Below are positions 20,661-28,627 of a stretch of 64,000 nt of DNA, in pieces. How positions within the stretch are numbered: the stretch's first letter is position 1; each line of letters begins with the position of its first letter. The translations under genes were made by a program, and so were the position numbers. The stretch spans positions 744,001-808,000 of the forward strand of contig NZ_JACVAB010000002.1 of NCBI RefSeq assembly GCF_014851585.1. Direction: 5' to 3'. Origin of the DNA: Agrobacterium sp. AGB01 (GTDB taxonomy: Bacteria; Pseudomonadota; Alphaproteobacteria; Rhizobiales; Rhizobiaceae). The notes under the pieces were generated by a model. It did not search any database. It was given only the letters and a program-made list of their open reading frames with translations, and had not been told where the DNA came from.

Positions 20661-21305
20661 ATGTCAGGGGAAATTGTATTATGCGGTGCGCAAGAACCAA
20701 TCGGGAATCGTCCTTTGAAGACCATCGCCATCGACTTTGAAACTGCCAATGAAGAGCGCGGCAGCGCCTGTTCTGTCGGTCTGGCATGGGTAGAGAATGG
20801 TCAGGTGGTGCGGGTGGAGGAAAGATTGATCCGTCCGCGTGACATGCGCTTTTCATCGTTCAATATCTCCATTCACGGCATTCGGCCGGAAACGGTTGAA
20901 GATGCGCCGGAATTTCCGGAGGTAATGGACGAGTTTCTGGATGATTTTCAGGGTGCGACGATGATTGCCCATAATGCGGCCTTCGACTTCAGCGTGCTGC
21001 GCGCCTGCTTTGACAAGTATCGGCAGAGCTATCCGACGTTTTCTTATCTGTGCAGCGTGAAAATGTCCCAGAAGATCTGGCCGCAATTGCCCTCACACAA
21101 ACTCAACATCATCGCCGGGCACCTGGGCCTGCGCTTTGTGCACCACAATGCCGCCGAGGACGCTCTGGTGTGTGCCTCTGCGGCCATCCAAATGGCCAAA
21201 TCGATCGAAGTGCCAGAGATCAGGGATATTCCCAGCAAGATCGGCATGGTGGCCGGTAAGGTCCATTCGACTGGCTATGAGCCCTGCACCATGCGGCGGC
21301 GTTAA
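20661..21305 (+). CDS. DEDDh-family 3'-5' exonuclease (DnaQ-like)
   Basis: A 214-residue exonuclease with the motifs of the DnaQ superfamily: ExoI IAIDFETAN (D,E), ExoII IAHNAAFDFSVL (D), and ExoIII HHNAAEDALVCA (H...D). The extra C-terminal part KIGMVAGKVHSTGYEPC is not part of the catalytic core. It is not the replisome epsilon subunit by neighbourhood; a role in DNA or RNA trimming is inferred. The start is uncertain: ATG 20661 lacks a clear ribosome site, and TTG 20715 directly before KTIAIDFE is an alternative. Confidence 0.88.
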   Translation: MSGEIVLCGAQEPIGNRPLKTIAIDFETANEERGSACSVGLAWVENGQVVRVEERLIRPRDMRFSSFNISIHGIRPETVEDAPEFPEVMDEFLDDFQGATMIAHNAAFDFSVLRACFDKYRQSYPTFSYLCSVKMSQKIWPQLPSHKLNIIAGHLGLRFVHHNAAEDALVCASAAIQMAKSIEVPEIRDIPSKIGMVAGKVHSTGYEPCTMRRR

Positions 21306-21373
21306 AACACACGCCTTTCAACTTGCCATCTTTCTCCGTGATCCTATCTTTGGGATAGTCAATGGAGGCTGGA

Positions 21374-21865
21374 ATGGCATTATCCCTGTTACGAAAACTT
21401 ATGGTTGGCTTGCTCGTTGCGGTTCCGGTCACCGCTGCGCATGCGCAGGTGGTTGGTGAAGTCGGCGTCGACTGGATTGGCAACGACATTATCGTTGAGG
21501 CGGTAGCCGATCCGGAAGTGAAGGGCGTGACCTGCCACGTGACCTATTTTGAGCGTGGCGTCATTGACCGGCTGAAAAACGGCAACTGGTTTGAAGACCC
21601 GTCTAACAACGCCATTTCCTGCAACCAGACGGGACCGGTCGAGATCGGTGATATCGATCTGTCCAAGGATGGTGAGGAAGTGTTCCGTCAGGGCATGTCG
21701 CTGGTGTGGAAGAAGCTTTTGGTGACCCGCATTTACGACAAGCCGAATGATACCTTGATCTATCTGGTGCACACCCGCGAATTGACCGATGGTTCGGCCA
21801 AGATGGCAATTTCAACCGTACCGCTCTACGGGCAGAACCCGACATGGAAAAACGGCAAGCCGTAA
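21374..21865 (+). CDS. creA: CreA-family periplasmic protein
   Basis: A 163-residue secreted protein with a signal peptide (LLRKLMVGLLVAVPVTAAHAQ). The body matches CreA: VGEVGVDWIGNDIIVEA, PEVKGVTCHVTYFERG, NNAISCNQTGPVEIG and RIYDKPNDTLIYLVHTREL. CreA lies beside creBCD in enterobacteria but has no established function. Start at ATG 21374 with GGAGG five bases upstream; an upstream in-frame ATG at 21362 overlaps that ribosome site and is rejected. Confidence 0.92.
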   Translation: MALSLLRKLMVGLLVAVPVTAAHAQVVGEVGVDWIGNDIIVEAVADPEVKGVTCHVTYFERGVIDRLKNGNWFEDPSNNAISCNQTGPVEIGDIDLSKDGEEVFRQGMSLVWKKLLVTRIYDKPNDTLIYLVHTRELTDGSAKMAISTVPLYGQNPTWKNGKP

Positions 21866-21877
21866 GGCCTGCCGTTT
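21850..21877 (+). terminator. Possible terminator overlapping the creA stop
   Basis: AAACGGCA (21850-21857) pairs with TGCCGTTT (21870-21877), with the creA stop codon in the loop. There is no long T tail (TTTCAAAAAT follows), so this is a weak call. Confidence 0.4.
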
Positions 21878-21901
21878 CAAAAATCTCAGTAATGTAAAGT
21901 C

Positions 21902-22369
21902 TTAAGCGGCTTCGCGGGACAGTTCTTCCGCGATGACCGTATCGAGGTTGAGGAAGCAGACCATGCTTTTCTCAAGCGCGACGATGCCGTGCGAGAAGCT
22001 ACGCTGGGTCTCAGGAATGATTTCCGGTGTCGGCTGCAGGTCTTCCGAACGGATGGTCATCATGTCGGAAACCTGTTCCACCAGCAGCCCAACCAGCTTG
22101 CCACCGATATCGGTAACGATGATGGCAGAGCGTTCCGAAGGTTCAGTCATTTTCATACCAAGGCGGCAGGCCATGTCGATGACAGGAATAACGGCGCCAC
22201 GTAGGTTGATAAGGCCGAGAACGTAAGGAGGCGTGTGCGGCATAGGCGTAACTGGTGCCCAGCCACGAATTTCACGGATTGCCATGATGTCGATGCAGAA
22301 TTCCTGATCGCCAAGATGGAAGGAAACGATTTCGAGATGAGAACCCGATTGCTTGATTGCATTCGTCAT
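21902..22369 (-). CDS. cheW: Chemotaxis coupling protein CheW (stand-alone)
   Basis: A 155-residue CheW-domain protein that would connect chemoreceptors with the CheA kinase. Typical segments: IVSFHLGDQEFCIDIMAIREI, PMPHTPPYVLGLINLRG, VIPVIDMACRLGM, GLLVEQVSDMMTI and the C-terminal VCFLNLDTVI. Start is ATG 22369 with AGGAAG upstream; the longer open frame to 22507 has no family similarity. There are no other chemotaxis genes in the window, so this is an orphan cheW distant from the main che operon. Confidence 0.93.
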   Translation of the reverse strand: MTNAIKQSGSHLEIVSFHLGDQEFCIDIMAIREIRGWAPVTPMPHTPPYVLGLINLRGAVIPVIDMACRLGMKMTEPSERSAIIVTDIGGKLVGLLVEQVSDMMTIRSEDLQPTPEIIPETQRSFSHGIVALEKSMVCFLNLDTVIAEELSREAA

Positions 22370-22602
22370 GGTCTGAATTCTTCCTGGCGGTTCTGGACGC
22401 GCTAAAGTCCGGGTGTTCATAATGGCAGGTAATGCGGAAGACCGGTTGTTGGAAAACCCGGCAGACGTCATGTCGCTATCTTGGAAGACCGCATGATGAT
22501 CATGCACTGTAACCGTTTAACCTTTTACTAACGGCGTCTTTTCTCAGGCTTTCAGTTTTTGGTCCTGTTGTTGGTGAGGGGCATCGATGTTATCATCAGG
22601 GC

Positions 22603-22761
22603 ATGTCGACGTTAGTGCGAAACACAAATCACATGCTGCTGATGGCTGTGGCCGTCTTGAGCTTTCTGGGTGTCAGCCTGCTGGCATTCCAGGGCTGGAT
22701 GACGCATGGCGTCGATATTTTCCTCACCCTGTCGCAGACCGGTCTTTCTTGGTGCCTTTGA
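22603..22761 (+). CDS. Small membrane protein (52 aa), rhizobial hypothetical
   Basis: ATG 22603 opens a 52-codon frame: a short polar N-terminus, one hydrophobic segment (MLLMAVAVLSFLGVSLLAF, residues 11-29), then GWMTHGVDIFLTLSQTGLSW ending in CL. The Gly-Leu-Ser-Trp-Cys ending recalls small conserved hypothetical proteins I associate with Rhizobiales, but I cannot verify that here. The codon pattern fits coding DNA. AGGG sits close before the start. No function is assigned. Confidence 0.6.
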   Translation: MSTLVRNTNHMLLMAVAVLSFLGVSLLAFQGWMTHGVDIFLTLSQTGLSWCL

Positions 22762-22914
22762 CCTGACGGCGTAGGCGAGGGCGGCAAATCCGCGCAGTCC
22801 CTCCAATCAACTGGTTGTTGATTTGCGATCAGGGGCAAGTTTGATTATTTGCTTTCGAGACTGGGATGCTGCCGCATTGGTGGTCATCAAATTTGGTGTG
22901 AAGGCTGATCTGGC

Positions 22915-23514
22915 ATGAAAAAAGTCCGTATCGTTCTCTGGTGTGTTGTTGTCCTTCTGGGCGGTGTTGTTACCTGGCTGGCATTTGCGCTGTCTGAGTC
23001 AAAACAGCATATGACGGAAGGCCCTTATGGCGCGCCATTCCAGCTTGTTGCCCAAAACGGCCAGCCAATCACCGAAAAGGCCTTCCAGGGCAAACCGACG
23101 GCGCTGTTTTTCGGATTTACCCATTGCCCTGAAGTCTGCCCGACAACCCTTTTCGAGCTGAATGGCTGGATGGAGAAGGTTGATCCGGCCGGCGACAAGA
23201 TGCAGGGGTATTTCGTAACGGTTGATCCCGAGCGTGATACGCCGGAAATTCTTGGTCAGTATATTTCCAACGTCACCAGCCGTATCACTGGTATTGCCGG
23301 CGAGCCGGACAAGATTGCCGAAATGATCAAGAGCTTCCGCGTTTACGCCAAGCGGGTGCCAGTGGATGAAAAAGATCCGAACGGTGAATACACCATGGAT
23401 CATACTGCGTCGGTTTTCCTGCTGGATGCGCAGGGACGTTTCGTCAGCACCATTGCCTACGGCGAAAACCCTGATGTCGCGGTCCAGAAACTGCAAAATC
23501 TCCTGAAGGGTTAA
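22915..23514 (+). CDS. SCO1/SenC-family protein (copper chaperone for cytochrome oxidase)
   Basis: A 199-residue membrane-anchored thioredoxin-fold protein. One N-terminal membrane helix (IVLWCVVVLLGGVVTWLAFAL) is followed by the periplasmic domain with the copper motif HCPEVCPTT (CxxxC) and the third ligand His in YTMDHTASVFLLD. GYFVTVDPERDTPEIL is the conserved SCO segment. It delivers Cu to the CuA site of cytochrome c oxidase or works as a thiol reductase; cox genes are not in the window. It starts 153 bases after the small membrane protein gene. Confidence 0.95.
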   Translation: MKKVRIVLWCVVVLLGGVVTWLAFALSESKQHMTEGPYGAPFQLVAQNGQPITEKAFQGKPTALFFGFTHCPEVCPTTLFELNGWMEKVDPAGDKMQGYFVTVDPERDTPEILGQYISNVTSRITGIAGEPDKIAEMIKSFRVYAKRVPVDEKDPNGEYTMDHTASVFLLDAQGRFVSTIAYGENPDVAVQKLQNLLKG

Positions 23515-23602
23515 TGCCGGTTTCTTCTCTGGTGGTATTGGACTGCGCCTGCTTTTGTGGCAAAGGCAGGCAAGTCCGATATTTTCCGAAAGAGATGCTG
23601 CC

Positions 23603-24478
23603 GTGAGCGAGATCCGCCTCTATGTGACGACCACCGAAATCGAGGCCGGTCAGGTACTGGATGTCATGACCGAGGTGTTCGAGGAAGATGGCATTGCCAT
23701 CGCCACGACCGAGGTCGATGAAAAGAAGGACATCTGGGAAGCATCCGTCTATCTTTTGCTGGAAGAAGAAGAGGAAGTGCGCGAGCGTCTCGACACACTT
23801 CTGAAAAACTCGTTCCCGCATCTTGCCGTACAGCGTGAGATCATTCCCGACATCGACTGGATTGCCAAGTCGCTTGAAGGCCTGAAGCCGGTCAGGGCAG
23901 GGCGTTTCCTGGTTCACGGTTCTCATGATCGCGACAAGGTTCGCGTCAACGATATCTCGATTGAGATCGAAGCCGGGCAGGCCTTCGGAACCGGTCATCA
24001 CGGCACGACCGCTGGCTGCCTTGAAATGATTGAATCGGTTGTGCGGGCCCGTACCGTGCGTAATGCGCTTGATCTGGGCACCGGCAGTGGTGTTCTGGCA
24101 ATCGCCGTTGCCAAGATGCGCCGCATTCCGATTCTGGCCACCGATATCGATCCGATTGCGGTGCGTGTCGCCAAGGAAAATGTGCGCCTCAACGGTATAG
24201 CGCAAGGCATGACGTTGGAAACGGCCCCTGGTTTCCATTCGGATGCCTTTGCCAAACATGGCCCGTTTGATCTGATCATCGCCAATATTTTGGCGCGGCC
24301 ACTGATCAAGATGGCGCCGCAACTGGTTGCGCATCTTGCTCCGGGTGGTTCGGTAATCCTGTCCGGAATTCTGGCATCGCAGCGCTGGAAGGTCCTGGCT
24401 GCCTATAATGGCGAGCATCTAAGCCATGTTCGCACCATCTGGCGCAATGGCTGGGTGACGATTCACCTGCGCAAGTAG
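23603..24478 (+). CDS. prmA: Ribosomal protein L11 methyltransferase
   Basis: SAM-dependent methyltransferase that methylates ribosomal protein L11. The N-terminal domain is followed by QAFGTGHHGTTAGCLEMI, ALDLGTGSGVLAIAVAKM (SAM motif I), ILATDIDPIAVRVAKENV and FDLIIANILARPLIKMAP, all standard PrmA motifs. I use GTG 23603 (MSEIRLYVT), 7 bases after AAGAGA; the frame is open to 23555 but that part does not look like PrmA. Length 291 residues. A weak GC hairpin ending in TTTTG (24505-24533) follows. Confidence 0.96.
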   Translation: MSEIRLYVTTTEIEAGQVLDVMTEVFEEDGIAIATTEVDEKKDIWEASVYLLLEEEEEVRERLDTLLKNSFPHLAVQREIIPDIDWIAKSLEGLKPVRAGRFLVHGSHDRDKVRVNDISIEIEAGQAFGTGHHGTTAGCLEMIESVVRARTVRNALDLGTGSGVLAIAVAKMRRIPILATDIDPIAVRVAKENVRLNGIAQGMTLETAPGFHSDAFAKHGPFDLIIANILARPLIKMAPQLVAHLAPGGSVILSGILASQRWKVLAAYNGEHLSHVRTIWRNGWVTIHLRK

Positions 24479-24646
24479 TGTCCGCCTTCGCAAATTACAG
24501 CTACGTGCGCAATTAAGCGCGCTTTTGCTTGATATCTGATGGTCTTGGCGAGTGGGCGGGCGTGTCCGCCGTCGATTTGCAATTGGATTTTTTTAGAGCA
24601 ATGCATCAAATGCAAAGATGTTTGTCCATGTTTTGACATGGCGCCA

Positions 24647-24677
24647 ATAAAAAAGGCGACGCTTTCGCGTCGCCTTT
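24647..24677 (-). terminator. Rho-independent terminator of the DUF1127/sRNA transcript
   Basis: AAAGGCGACGC (24652-24662) pairs perfectly with GCGTCGCCTTT (24667-24677) around TTTC. On the minus strand it is followed by TTTTTT and then ATTGG, so it is oriented for the minus strand. Confidence 0.92.
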
Positions 24678-24784
24678 CGATCAGTCATGCTGATCGCCCG
24701 CGAGCTGGGAGGGTGCTCGAGCGGGAAACGTATTCCGATGCCAGGCCACTTCGGGAGGAGGAGAAAGCAAGCCGGGCTTAATAA
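24652..24784 (-). ncRNA. Candidate cuckoo/CcsR-type small RNA downstream of the DUF1127 gene
   Basis: Read on the minus strand after the DUF1127 stop, this segment has four structural parts. The first is a hairpin whose loop carries CCTCCTCCC (plus 24753-24761). The second is CCCG-CGAGC paired with GCTCG-CGGG around the loop ACCCTCCCA. The third is GATCAG-N5-CTGATC. The last is a strong terminator. Alphaproteobacterial cuckoo RNAs (CcsR in Rhodobacter) are known to lie behind DUF1127 genes, expose C-rich anti-Shine-Dalgarno loops and end in a terminator; the match in layout is seen, the function is inferred. It is probably processed from the DUF1127 mRNA. Confidence 0.72.
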
Positions 24785-24955
24785 TCAGAATACGTAGCTG
24801 GTGCCCTTGCGGCGAAGTTCTTCGCGGCTGGTGCCAAGAGCCTTGAGAGACTGGTCGTCAAGGTTCAGGAGCGCGCCGTTTACGTAACGGCCGACCTGAC
24901 GCTCGCGAGCTTCAATAACGCGATCGAAAGCTGTGCGGAAGAAAGATTTTGCCAT
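24785..24955 (-). CDS. DUF1127 small protein (56 aa)
   Basis: Translating the minus strand from ATG 24955 gives a 56-residue basic protein: MAKSFFRTAFDRVIEARERQ, VGRYVNGALLNLDDQSLKAL, GTSREELRRKGTSYVF. The pattern R-x-V/Y-N-x-x-L-L-x-L-D-D-x-x-L-x-x-L-G-x-x-R-x-E-L is the DUF1127 (YjiS-like) arginine-rich helical domain. AAGGAA lies 9 bases before the start. In other alphaproteobacteria such proteins act in RNA turnover or metabolic control and are cotranscribed with C-rich-loop small RNAs, which fits the downstream segment here. Confidence 0.93.
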   Translation of the reverse strand: MAKSFFRTAFDRVIEARERQVGRYVNGALLNLDDQSLKALGTSREELRRKGTSYVF

Positions 24956-25248
24956 TGCCGTGTTCCTTACATACTGAAGGAAACGTCGTGTTCCCTTCGA
25001 TGACTACAACATAAGTTATACTTTTCATTTCAGGTAGGTGGCTCACCTCAATGGTGTTATGCGCATGATGCATGGCTGGTGGTGGCTCGTATGCAGATTG
25101 CGGCTTTTTTGCGCAAAACATATGCAAATGCTGCGCCTTCCTGATGGTTTTTTAGGTGTCGCCGGTTTCGCGCCGTTCTTTCGGCTGGACCCATCAGCAG
25201 CGCGGCGATAAATTCGCGGCCACAATGGAATCTTTTGGAAAGCAGTTC

Positions 25249-27078
25249 ATGTTTCAGTCGTTCGAAACCACTTCCGCCCCGCAATATGGCCGTGAGCGGG
25301 TTGAGGCCTTGAGGGCTTCGTTTGATGCTCTTGGTATCGACGGTTTTCTGGTGCCGCGCGCGGATGACTATCAAGGCGAATATGTACCGGCCTCGGCCGA
25401 GCGCATGTCGTGGCTCAGCGGTTTTACTGGCTCGGCCGGTGTCATTCTAGTGACGCGCACCCAAGCCATCGTGTTTGTTGACGGACGCTACACCACGCAG
25501 CTGGTTGAGCAGGTGGATGGTGATGTCTTCACCGGTGGCGATCTGGTTAATGCACCCCCGCCGATCTGGCTGAAGAAAAATGCCCCGAAGGGTTTCCGTT
25601 TGGGTCTTGATCCATGGCTGCACACCGGTGCTGAACTGCGCCGACTTGAGGCTTCGCTGAAAGATGCTGGCGGTGAGATCGTTCTCCTGCAGCACAATCC
25701 GCTTGATGCCGTGTGGAAAGACCGGCCATCCGAGCCTTTGGGCGCGGTGACAATTCAGACGGAAATGCATGCCGGCGTTCTGGCGCGTAAGAAGATTGCC
25801 ACCATTGCTCAGGATCTGACCGCTGCAAACCTGCAGGCTGTGCTGATCGGTGAGCCGTCTTCCGTGGCGTGGATTTTCAACATCCGCGGCAATGACGTGC
25901 CGCACACGCCGCATCCTTTAGCACGTGCATTGGTTTTTGCAGATGGCACGGCCGAAATCTTCCTCGACAAGCGCAAGACCGGCATCGAAGTAGAGGCCTA
26001 TCTGGCGCAGCTGGCCGTGCAGCTGCCGCCATCCGAAATTGAGGCACGTCTGCGCCGGCACGCCAAGGACGGGGCAAGGATTGCCGTTGACGCCGATCTT
26101 GCGCCGGTTGCCCTACGCAATGCCATTACGCTTGCCGGTGGGGAGTTGGTTGAGGTTGTTGATCCTGCCAAGCTGCCACGTGCTTGCAAAAACTCAGCCG
26201 AACTGAACGGCAGTGTTGCTGCCCATCTACAGGATGGCGCAGCCATGGTGGAGTTTCTCTATTGGCTGGATAATGCCAAGCCGGGCAGCGTCAGCGAAAT
26301 CGAAGCGGTCAAAATGCTGGAGCGTACTCGGTCTCATGTCGGGTCCCGCATGCAGAACCCGCTCAAGGATATTTCCTTCGACACCATTTCCGGTGCCGGT
26401 GAACATGCGGCGATCATCCACTACCGCGTCACGACACCGACCGACCGCATGTTGAATGCTGGCGAAATGTTCCTGATCGATTCCGGCGCTCAATATGTGA
26501 ATGGCACAACGGACATTACGCGCACGGTTGCAATTGGTGACGTGCCCTATGAGCAGAAGAAGTTCTTCACACTTGTTCTGAAAGGTATGATTGCCATCAG
26601 TGCGGCTCGTTTCCCCAAGGGCACGCGTGGTTGCGATCTCGATCCGTTGGCGCGTATTGCCCTGTGGAAAGCCGGCGTCGATTACGGACATGGTACAGGC
26701 CACGGCGTGGGCTCTTATCTCTCGGTGCATGAGGGGCCGCAGCGCATTGCCCGTCTTGCCACACAGGAGTTTCTGCCGGGCATGATCCTGTCCAATGAAC
26801 CCGGTTATTATCGTCCCGGTCAGTTTGGCATTCGTATTGAGAACCTTATCTATGTGGCAGAGCCTGAACAGATTGAGGGTGGTGATCTGCCGATGTTTGC
26901 TTTTGAGACGCTGACATGGTGCCCGATTGATCGCCGTCTGGTGGTGGCAGAGTTGCTGACGGCAGAAGAGCGTGACTGGCTGAATGCCTATCATGCCAAT
27001 GTACGGGAGAAAATCTCGCCGCTGTTGAGCGACGAGGCTGTTCTGGCATGGCTTGATCAGGCCACTGCCGCAGTTTGA
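25249..27078 (+). CDS. pepP: Aminopeptidase P family protein (Xaa-Pro aminopeptidase)
   Basis: Cytoplasmic metallopeptidase that removes N-terminal residues before proline. An N-terminal creatinase-like domain (GFLVPRADDYQGEYVP, WLSGFTGSAGV) and a middle repeat precede the pita-bread catalytic domain. Metal ligands are seen in FLIDSGAQYVNGTTDITRTV (two Asp), GHGTGHGVGSYLSVHEGP (His), LSNEPGYYRPGQFGIRIEN (two Glu). At 609 residues it is the long eukaryote-like three-domain form. ATG 25249 has GGAAAG 9 bases upstream; an in-frame ATG at 25225 has no ribosome site. Confidence 0.95.
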   Translation: MFQSFETTSAPQYGRERVEALRASFDALGIDGFLVPRADDYQGEYVPASAERMSWLSGFTGSAGVILVTRTQAIVFVDGRYTTQLVEQVDGDVFTGGDLVNAPPPIWLKKNAPKGFRLGLDPWLHTGAELRRLEASLKDAGGEIVLLQHNPLDAVWKDRPSEPLGAVTIQTEMHAGVLARKKIATIAQDLTAANLQAVLIGEPSSVAWIFNIRGNDVPHTPHPLARALVFADGTAEIFLDKRKTGIEVEAYLAQLAVQLPPSEIEARLRRHAKDGARIAVDADLAPVALRNAITLAGGELVEVVDPAKLPRACKNSAELNGSVAAHLQDGAAMVEFLYWLDNAKPGSVSEIEAVKMLERTRSHVGSRMQNPLKDISFDTISGAGEHAAIIHYRVTTPTDRMLNAGEMFLIDSGAQYVNGTTDITRTVAIGDVPYEQKKFFTLVLKGMIAISAARFPKGTRGCDLDPLARIALWKAGVDYGHGTGHGVGSYLSVHEGPQRIARLATQEFLPGMILSNEPGYYRPGQFGIRIENLIYVAEPEQIEGGDLPMFAFETLTWCPIDRRLVVAELLTAEERDWLNAYHANVREKISPLLSDEAVLAWLDQATAAV

Positions 27079-27089
27079 GGTGTTAGGCC

Positions 27090-27401
27090 TTAACCGACAA
27101 AATGCCGGGTGGTGACGACAAGCAACCATCCGGCAAACAGCATGGTCAGACCGGGAAAGCGCAAACCGACGATCAGGGCGACGATCATGCCGGCCTTGAC
27201 CTCGTATCCACCGTCAAAAAAGGTTGGCGTGACCAGCGTGGTCAAAACCGCGACCGGTACCGCATTCAATCCGGCCTCGACGCGTGGCGGAATGGACTTC
27301 ATGCGGGTCATCAGAAGATAACCGCCAATGCGCGTCATATAGGTGGCGATTGCACCAGCAATGATCAGCCAGAGCGTATAGGTGTTGAAAAGGTCGCTCA
27401 C
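27090..27401 (-). CDS. azlD: AzlD-family branched-chain amino acid exporter subunit
   Basis: A 103-residue membrane protein with about four hydrophobic segments, including LWLIIAGAIATYMTRIGGYLLM, AVPVAVLTTLVTPTFF and GLTMLFAGWLLVV. AzlD partners with the larger AzlC in exporters of branched-chain amino acids (AzlCD/BrnFE). Its start overlaps the azlC stop by 4 bases, so translation is coupled. It converges on pepP with an 11-bp gap. Confidence 0.92.
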   Translation of the reverse strand: MSDLFNTYTLWLIIAGAIATYMTRIGGYLLMTRMKSIPPRVEAGLNAVPVAVLTTLVTPTFFDGGYEVKAGMIVALIVGLRFPGLTMLFAGWLLVVTTRHFVG

Positions 27402-28120
27402 AGGCTCTGCTCCCCGGCATCTTCAATATTGTTTATATGGCTCGGTGCCGGAGGCAGCAGCACAGCCACCAGAATACCAGCAAAGGCACCGAGACTGACG
27501 TGCCAGGGCGAACCCACCACATGGAAAGCGACGATGGCGCCGATGCCACTTGCGAGCATGACGGGATAGAAATTCTGTCTTTTGCGGAAGCCGAGCACCA
27601 TGCCCATAAAATAGATTGGCAACAGCACGTCAAAACCGAGTGCGCGTGGATCACCGATCAGCTTTCCGAACATCACGCCGAGAACGGTGGTGACCAGCCA
27701 CGGGAAATAGATGGCAAGGGCAAAACCCATGTACCAGGAGAAGGAAATCTTTTCACCGTTTTCATTGCGGCGCACAGATTCAGCAAATTGTGGATCGACC
27801 AGGAAAAAGAAGGCGATCAGCTTGCGACCGAGCGACCAGTGGGCGAGGGGGCGCACCATGGCTGCCGAATAAAGAATGTGCCGGAAGTTGACGGCAAAGA
27901 TCGACAGGATGACCAGCCAGGCCTCGATCTTTTGTCCAAACAGTTCAATCCCCACCAGCTGGCTGGCGCCTGCATAGAGAGTTGCGCTCATTAGCACCGC
28001 TTCGAACATGGTCAGGCCGTTGTCCACCGCCACGGCGCCAAACAGCAAGCCGAAGGGTGCCGCTGACAATGCGATGAGAAAACCGCCCTTGAGGCCAGTT
28101 TTGAAGTCTGCGTGTGCCAT
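27398..28120 (-). CDS. azlC: AzlC-family branched-chain amino acid exporter subunit
   Basis: A 240-residue inner-membrane protein, the large subunit of an AzlCD exporter. Family segments: GGFLIALSAAPFGLLFGAVA, SATLYAGASQLVGIELFGQ, VNFRHILYSAAMVRPL, FFLVDPQFAESVRRNE and SWYMGFALAIYFPWLVTTVLG. ATG 28120 with AAGGAGA upstream is the clear start; the frame remains open upstream but is not conserved in style. Upstream lies a 10-bp inverted repeat that may be its operator. Confidence 0.94.
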   Translation of the reverse strand: MAHADFKTGLKGGFLIALSAAPFGLLFGAVAVDNGLTMFEAVLMSATLYAGASQLVGIELFGQKIEAWLVILSIFAVNFRHILYSAAMVRPLAHWSLGRKLIAFFFLVDPQFAESVRRNENGEKISFSWYMGFALAIYFPWLVTTVLGVMFGKLIGDPRALGFDVLLPIYFMGMVLGFRKRQNFYPVMLASGIGAIVAFHVVGSPWHVSLGAFAGILVAVLLPPAPSHINNIEDAGEQSL

Positions 28121-28156
28121 TGATGGGTATTCTCCTTGCGCGCTACAGGCGCGTTT

Positions 28157-28223
28157 CCTGACTAAACCGAATGTGTGTTGGATGGTTCGGTGCAAATGAC
28201 CGCAGCAGATCAATTTAGTCAGG
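28157..28223. promoter_or_regulatory. 10-bp inverted repeat upstream of azlCD
   Basis: CCTGACTAAA (28157-28166) and TTTAGTCAGG (28214-28223) are perfect complements 47 bases apart, 37-103 bases upstream of the azlC start. Paired operator arms for a looping or multimeric regulator such as Lrp are one reading; the -35/-10 region would lie between them. Confidence 0.45.
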
Positions 28224-28360
28224 CAACGCTCTAGAGCGGTGATCCTGCGGATGCAATGCAATTGCTTTGATTGATAAATTGAATTTTGTGAAGCATTGCC
28301 TGCGGTGCGCCATTTTTGGTATCGAAACCGCTGAAATCGAGAGTCGGGAAGGACGCTGCA

Positions 28361-28609
28361 TTGAGTATTATCGAGTTTAGCAGACAGGAAAAAACCGATC
28401 TCGTCAGCCGTATCCGCAAACATCTGAGTGAAGAACTGGATTGTGAGATCAGCGGGCTTCAGGGCGAAATGTTGCTGGACTTCCTGTCTGCCGAACTCGG
28501 CCCACGCTTTTACAATCGCGGGCTGAATGATGCGCTGACCGCCGTGACGCGGCGTATGGAAGACGCTGCGTCAGATATCGATATTCTCGAAAAGACCATC
28601 CCTAAGTAA
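28361..28609 (+). CDS. DUF2164 family protein
   Basis: An 82-residue cytoplasmic protein: IEFSRQEKTDLVSRIRKHLS, then EELDCEISGLQGEMLLDFLS, AELGPRFYNRGLNDALTAV. This matches DUF2164, small helical proteins of unknown function. The start is taken as TTG 28361, 7 bases after GGGAAGGA; no ATG is available nearby. It is divergent to azlCD and converges on the nicotinamidase gene 18 bases downstream. Confidence 0.88.
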   Translation: MSIIEFSRQEKTDLVSRIRKHLSEELDCEISGLQGEMLLDFLSAELGPRFYNRGLNDALTAVTRRMEDAASDIDILEKTIPK

Positions 28610-28627
28610 TAAGGTAAAAACGTCGCC

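Noticed and set aside
22508..22602. Longer N-terminus for cheW (frame open to 22507)
   Set aside because: The extra residues have no CheW similarity and an internal ATG at 22369 has a good ribosome site.
24539..24781. Plus-strand frame of 80 codons over the DUF1127 3' region
   Set aside because: It runs through a terminator and the structured small-RNA segment on the other strand, which explain the sequence better.
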